A DNA stretch of 9,543 nucleotides from assembly GCA_003477045.1 (NCBI GenBank), contig DMTS01000093.1:1-9543 (forward strand). Reading direction: 5' to 3'. The position numbers and the translations under genes were made by a program. Shown here piece after piece: positions 7,243 to 9,543 of this stretch. This DNA comes from Candidatus Delongbacteria bacterium (lineage in GTDB: Bacteria > UBA4055). How positions within the stretch are numbered: position 1 is the stretch's first letter; the number at the start of each line of letters is the position of its first letter. Under the pieces are notes generated by a model that searched no databases, had not been told where the DNA came from, and saw only the letters and a list, made by a program, of their open reading frames with translations.

Positions 7243-7271
7243 TTGACAAGAGAGTTTCTTTAAATTATATT
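7243..7271 (+). promoter_or_regulatory. rplU-rpmA promoter
   Basis: TTGACA (7243-7248), 17 bases, TATATT (7266-7271); transcription start predicted near 7278, leader about 30 bases. The 34 bases between this -35 and that of secD are very AT-rich and could act as an UP element for one or both. The sequence continues TG after TATATT, so it also matches the Bacteroidetes-type TAnnTTTG box, but the -35 and spacing fit ordinary sigma70. Confidence 0.8.
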
Positions 7272-7307
7272 TGCAAGTTCAAAAATTAACGAGCGGCGGA
7301 GCGAATA

Positions 7308-7622
7308 ATGTACGCAGTAATTGAAATATCGGGAAAACAGCAGATCGTCAAACAGGACGAAGTTCTAAAGGTTGACAGGCTGAAAGCAGAGACAGGCGAA
7401 AGTGTTACCATAACAAAAGTACTGGCACTTGGCGAGGGCGGAAATTTAAATTTCGGAAATCCTTTTATATCAGGAGCTTCAGTAGTTTTTGAAGTCCTTG
7501 AGAATAAAAAGGACAAAAAAGTGATTGTCTTTAAAAAGAAGAGAAGAAAGCGTTACGAAGTTAAAAGAGGTCACAGGCAATACCTGTCGGTTATCAAAGT
7601 AAAGCAGATTAACAGCAATTAA
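7308..7622 (+). CDS. rplU: 50S ribosomal protein L21
   Basis: Large-subunit protein that binds 23S rRNA. At 104 residues it has the standard length. It opens MYAVIEISGKQQIVKQDEVLKVDRL, the family signature start, and ends with the basic, RNA-binding segment KKKRRKRYEVKRGHRQ (77-92) and YLSVIKVKQI. GGAG (7298-7301) precedes the ATG by 6 bases. rpmA follows after 30 bases, the near-universal L21-L27 pairing, and both are served by the promoter at 7243-7271. I see no small gene between rplU and rpmA of the kind (Prp protease) found in Firmicutes, consistent with L27 lacking a pro-peptide here. Confidence 0.99.
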   Translation: MYAVIEISGKQQIVKQDEVLKVDRLKAETGESVTITKVLALGEGGNLNFGNPFISGASVVFEVLENKKDKKVIVFKKKRRKRYEVKRGHRQYLSVIKVKQINSN

Positions 7623-7652
7623 TAATTGAATAATTGATATAAAGAGGCGGAT

Positions 7653-7919
7653 ATGGCTCATAAGAAAGGAGTCGGAAGTTCGAGGAACGGACGAGACAGT
7701 AATGCGCAGAGACTTGGCGTAAAGCTGTTCGGCGGTCAGTTGGCTCAGGCAGGCTCGATAATCGTTAGACAGAGAGGTACAAAATTTCATCCCGGTCTGA
7801 ATGTGGGAATAGGCAAAGATCATACTTTGTTTGCTCTTGAAACCGGAAAGGTAAAATTTTTAACCAAAGCTCAAGGCAGGCAATTTGTTGCTATCGAAAA
7901 GATAGAAACTGCAGAATAA
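7653..7919 (+). CDS. rpmA: 50S ribosomal protein L27
   Basis: Large-subunit protein whose N-terminal tail reaches the peptidyl-transferase centre. The 88 residues begin MAHKKGVGSSRNGRDSNAQRLGVK, the canonical form starting directly at Ala-His-Lys-Lys, without the nine-residue extension that Firmicutes and Fusobacteria cleave off. The central VRQRGTKFHPG (38-48) and IGKDHTLFALETGKVKF (53-69) are family signatures. GAGG (7644-7647) lies five bases before the ATG. It is the last gene of the rplU operon; the terminator's left arm uses the final two bases of its stop codon. In many bacteria obgE follows rpmA; here it does not, and trmL is next. Confidence 0.99.
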   Translation: MAHKKGVGSSRNGRDSNAQRLGVKLFGGQLAQAGSIIVRQRGTKFHPGLNVGIGKDHTLFALETGKVKFLTKAQGRQFVAIEKIETAE

Positions 7920-7944
7920 GGTCTTTTTTAAGACCTTTTTTTTT
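7918..7944 (+). terminator. Intrinsic terminator of the rplU-rpmA operon
   Basis: AAGGTCTT (7918-7925) pairs with AAGACCTT (7930-7937) around a TTTT loop, and T residues continue to 7944. The left arm begins within the rpmA stop codon (7917-7919). Only 8 bases separate the end of the T tract from the trmL start. Confidence 0.88.
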
Positions 7945-7952
7945 GATCAAAA

Positions 7953-8429
7953 ATGCAAAAACACTTTCTTAATATTGTTTTGTACCAGCCTGAAATCCCA
8001 TATAATACCGGAAATATTGGAAGACTGTGCGTCGGACTGAATTCAAAACTTCATCTTATAGAACCTCTGGGTTTTAAAATAACGGATAAAATGCTTAAAA
8101 GAGCCGGACTAGATTACTGGAAAAAACTAGACTGTGAAATTTATCCGTCTCTTCAAGCTTTCTTTGATAAAAGGAAAGAAATTAATTTCTATTTTGCATC
8201 AACCAAAGCAGAAATATCCTTTTATAAAGCCGAATTCAAGGCAGGAGATTATCTTATTTTTGGCAAAGAGACCGGCGGCCTGCCGGAAGAGTTTCATTCT
8301 GCCCATAAAAGTCGAGGACTGATGATCCCGATGTCAGATAAAATAAGATCGATAAATCTTTGCAATTCTGTAGCAGTAATGATGTACGAGGCATACAGAC
8401 AGATTTATGGGGTTAATGATAAAATATAA
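7953..8429 (+). CDS. trmL: tRNA (cytidine/uridine-34 2'-O)-methyltransferase, SPOUT family
   Basis: Methylates the 2'-OH of the wobble base (position 34) in certain leucine tRNAs with S-adenosylmethionine, in the cytoplasm. The 158 residues match the short, single-domain SPOUT form. Three knot motifs are visible: PEIPYNTGNIGRLC (13-26), YLIFGKETGGLPEE (100-113), and IPMSDKIRSINLCNSVAV (125-142) ending MMYEAYRQ. GLDYWKKLDCEIY (52-64) is also typical of TrmL. The start is odd: no purine-rich ribosome binding site lies before ATG 7953, only the T tract of the rpmA terminator and GATCAAAA. No better start exists, since LNIVLYQPEIP must be included. It may be translated from read-through message or a nearly leaderless one. 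The function call rests on motif match to TrmL; a related SPOUT enzyme is less likely. Confidence 0.93.
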   Translation: MQKHFLNIVLYQPEIPYNTGNIGRLCVGLNSKLHLIEPLGFKITDKMLKRAGLDYWKKLDCEIYPSLQAFFDKRKEINFYFASTKAEISFYKAEFKAGDYLIFGKETGGLPEEFHSAHKSRGLMIPMSDKIRSINLCNSVAVMMYEAYRQIYGVNDKI

Positions 8430-8438
8430 AAAAAATGC

Positions 8439-8467
8439 TTGTTCATTTTAAAATATGTATATATATT
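8439..8467 (+). promoter_or_regulatory. Weak candidate promoter for the OmpA-like gene
   Basis: TTGTTC (8439-8444) and TATATT (8462-8467) are 17 bases apart. The -35 matches only the TTG part, but the -10 and spacing equal those of the secD and rplU promoters. The leader would be about 100 bases. The region 8430-8574 is otherwise AT-rich, with no clear terminator for trmL; a 9-bp imperfect inverted repeat (8437-8445 with 8493-8501, 47-base loop) overlaps the -35. Confidence 0.35.
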
Positions 8468-8574
8468 TACTGAGTGATTCAAAGAATTAGCTTGAACAGG
8501 CTTGGGAAGTTTGTTTTTGCTACGGATTAAATATTAATTAAAAAATTTAAAATAGGAATTTGAAGGAGGGTTAA

Positions 8575-9543
8575 ATGGGAATAAGAGGTACAGTATTCAG
8601 AATGTCAATATTAGCCATAATGACATTTTTTGCTTATGCCGGTGCTGAGATCAAGGTCCGTTCGGTGGATGTGACTCCGTTCATGGGAGTATATTTTTAT
8701 CAGGACAACATGTATGTCAATCTGGATGACAGAGCTCATTTCGGCGGCAGGCTGGGTTATAATATTACAGAGAACTGGGGTATAGAGGCAACTGGCGGTC
8801 ATGTTGATACAGAAACAAGTGAAGAATTTACAACTCCGGGCGGCAGGTTTATACCGGCAAATACAGACGCGGATTTTTGGACTTTCCATCTTGACGCTCT
8901 CTATAATTTTTTCCCGGAAGATCAGGTAAATCCTTATCTGGCATTGGGTGGCGGCGCTTACAATATAGATGTTCAGCATATGGACAGCAATATCGACCCG
9001 TTGTTGAATTACGGTTTCGGTATCAAGTATTTTCTGTTGGAGTGGGTCGCTTTCAGAATCGACGCACGACATATACTTGCTATCAACGAGATAGATAATT
9101 TCGGAAGCGCAGGCGACGATCTTCATAATAACCTGACTTTTGATGCCGGGCTGAATTTCTCTCTCTGGGGAGAAGGCGCAGACAGGGACAAAGACGGAAT
9201 ACCAAATAAAAAAGACGCATGTCCTGATGTTCCGGAAGATAAAGATGGATTCGAGGATATTGACGGATGTCCTGACCTTGACAATGATAAAGACGGAATT
9301 GAAGACATAAAAGACAAATGTCCTAACGAAGCCGAAGACAAAGACGGATTCGAAGACGAAGACGGATGTCCTGATCCTGATAATGACAAGGACGGAATAC
9401 TTGATGTTGACGACAAATGTCCTAACGACTTCGGTCTAAAAGAATTCAACGGATGTCCTGACAGAGACGGCGACGGTATTTATGACCTTGTTGACAAATG
9501 TCCTGACGATCCTGAAGATAAAGACGGATTCGAAGACGAAGAC
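8575..9543 (+). CDS. OmpA-like outer-membrane beta-barrel protein with TSP3 repeats, 3' end missing
   Basis: Open from ATG 8575 to the window edge (323 codons, no stop). AAGGAGG (8563-8569) lies five bases before the ATG. A signal peptide is clear: basic MGIRGTVFRM, hydrophobic core, then AYAGA with cleavage likely after residue 22 or 24. Residues about 30-198 alternate as in an eight-stranded barrel, for example FGGRLGYNITENWGIEATGG (56-75), PYLALGGGAYNIDV (120-133) and LTFDAGLNFSLWG (187-199). From residue 203 on come acidic calcium-binding thrombospondin type-3 repeats of DxDxDG type, such as DRDKDGIPNKKDACPD and DNDKDGIEDIKDKCPN, with single cysteines at 216, 232, 249, 265, 282, 294 and 309. 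In this family the repeats usually link the barrel to a C-terminal OmpA peptidoglycan-binding domain, which would lie beyond the window. The role would be cell-envelope anchoring, and perhaps pore formation or adhesion; the last two are inference. Confidence 0.9.
   Translation, partial: MGIRGTVFRMSILAIMTFFAYAGAEIKVRSVDVTPFMGVYFYQDNMYVNLDDRAHFGGRLGYNITENWGIEATGGHVDTETSEEFTTPGGRFIPANTDADFWTFHLDALYNFFPEDQVNPYLALGGGAYNIDVQHMDSNIDPLLNYGFGIKYFLLEWVAFRIDARHILAINEIDNFGSAGDDLHNNLTFDAGLNFSLWGEGADRDKDGIPNKKDACPDVPEDKDGFEDIDGCPDLDNDKDGIEDIKDKCPNEAEDKDGFEDEDGCPDPDNDKDGILDVDDKCPNDFGLKEFNGCPDRDGDGIYDLVDKCPDDPEDKDGFEDED
9235..9543 (+). repeat. Tandem DNA repeats encoding the TSP3 segment
   Basis: A 30-base unit encoding EDKDGFEDED occurs at 9334-9363 and again at 9514-9543, with one silent difference; a more diverged copy starts at 9235, 99 bases (33 codons) before the second. 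The protein pattern alternates EDKDGFEDxDGCPD with DNDKDGIxDxxDKCP. The array continues past the window edge, so its full copy number is unknown. Confidence 0.8.

Noticed and set aside
8611..9126. Minus-strand open frame of 171 codons
   Set aside because: It lies wholly antisense to the OmpA-like barrel region and resembles no family I recognise; the plus-strand reading explains the DNA.
9123..9449. Minus-strand open frame of 108 codons rich in Ser, Leu and Pro
   Set aside because: It is the antisense of the TSP3 repeats; its repetitive Ser/Leu/Pro composition simply mirrors the DKDG/CPD codons, and the plus-strand gene has a signal peptide, SD site and clear family match.
9175..9543. Regular repeats considered as a possible CRISPR array
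   Set aside because: The spacing is in whole codons, the units are coding and acidic, and there are no unique spacers; they are TSP3 protein repeats.

Overview
This window reads as chromosomal housekeeping DNA from a Gram-negative (diderm) bacterium. It is AT-rich by eye, with compact genes and strong GGAGG-type ribosome binding sites. The last gene is an OmpA-type outer-membrane protein with thrombospondin type-3 (TSP3) calcium-binding repeats, a design common in the Fibrobacteres-Chlorobi-Bacteroidetes (FCB) superphylum and neighbouring candidate phyla. Ribosomal protein L27 has no cleaved N-terminal extension, which argues against Firmicutes and Fusobacteria. Clear Shine-Dalgarno (SD) sequences and TTGACA-N17-TATATT promoters argue against typical Bacteroidetes. 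The phylum assignment is inference only.

Left part (1-2698, plus strand): the 3' part of a dGTPase-like HD-domain dNTP triphosphohydrolase; a small DUF2158/YodC-like protein; panD (aspartate 1-decarboxylase, beta-alanine for pantothenate and CoA); and a CaCA-family sodium/calcium antiporter that starts 4 bases after panD. A bidirectional terminator (2719-2745) separates this block from the next.

Middle part (7091 down to 2748, minus strand): secD, secF and purA, read in that order. SecD and SecF are separate proteins of the Sec translocon accessory complex. purA is adenylosuccinate synthetase (AMP synthesis). A strong hairpin plus T9 tract lies between secF and purA, directly against the purA ribosome binding site.

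Right part (7308-9543, plus strand): rplU (L21) and rpmA (L27), divergent from secD and with a matching promoter; a terminator; trmL (tRNA wobble 2'-O-methyltransferase); and a signal-peptide-bearing OmpA-like beta-barrel protein whose TSP3 repeats run off the window end.

I see no mobile element, CRISPR array, tRNA, rRNA or phage gene, and no gene-free stretch above 300 bases. The coding content is ordinary, and I do not find a new multi-gene system. The most interesting signals are regulatory: a panD promoter that appears to sit in the loop of a terminator-like inverted repeat, terminators placed immediately before the purA and trmL starts, and a recurring TATATT -10 box with 17-base spacing.
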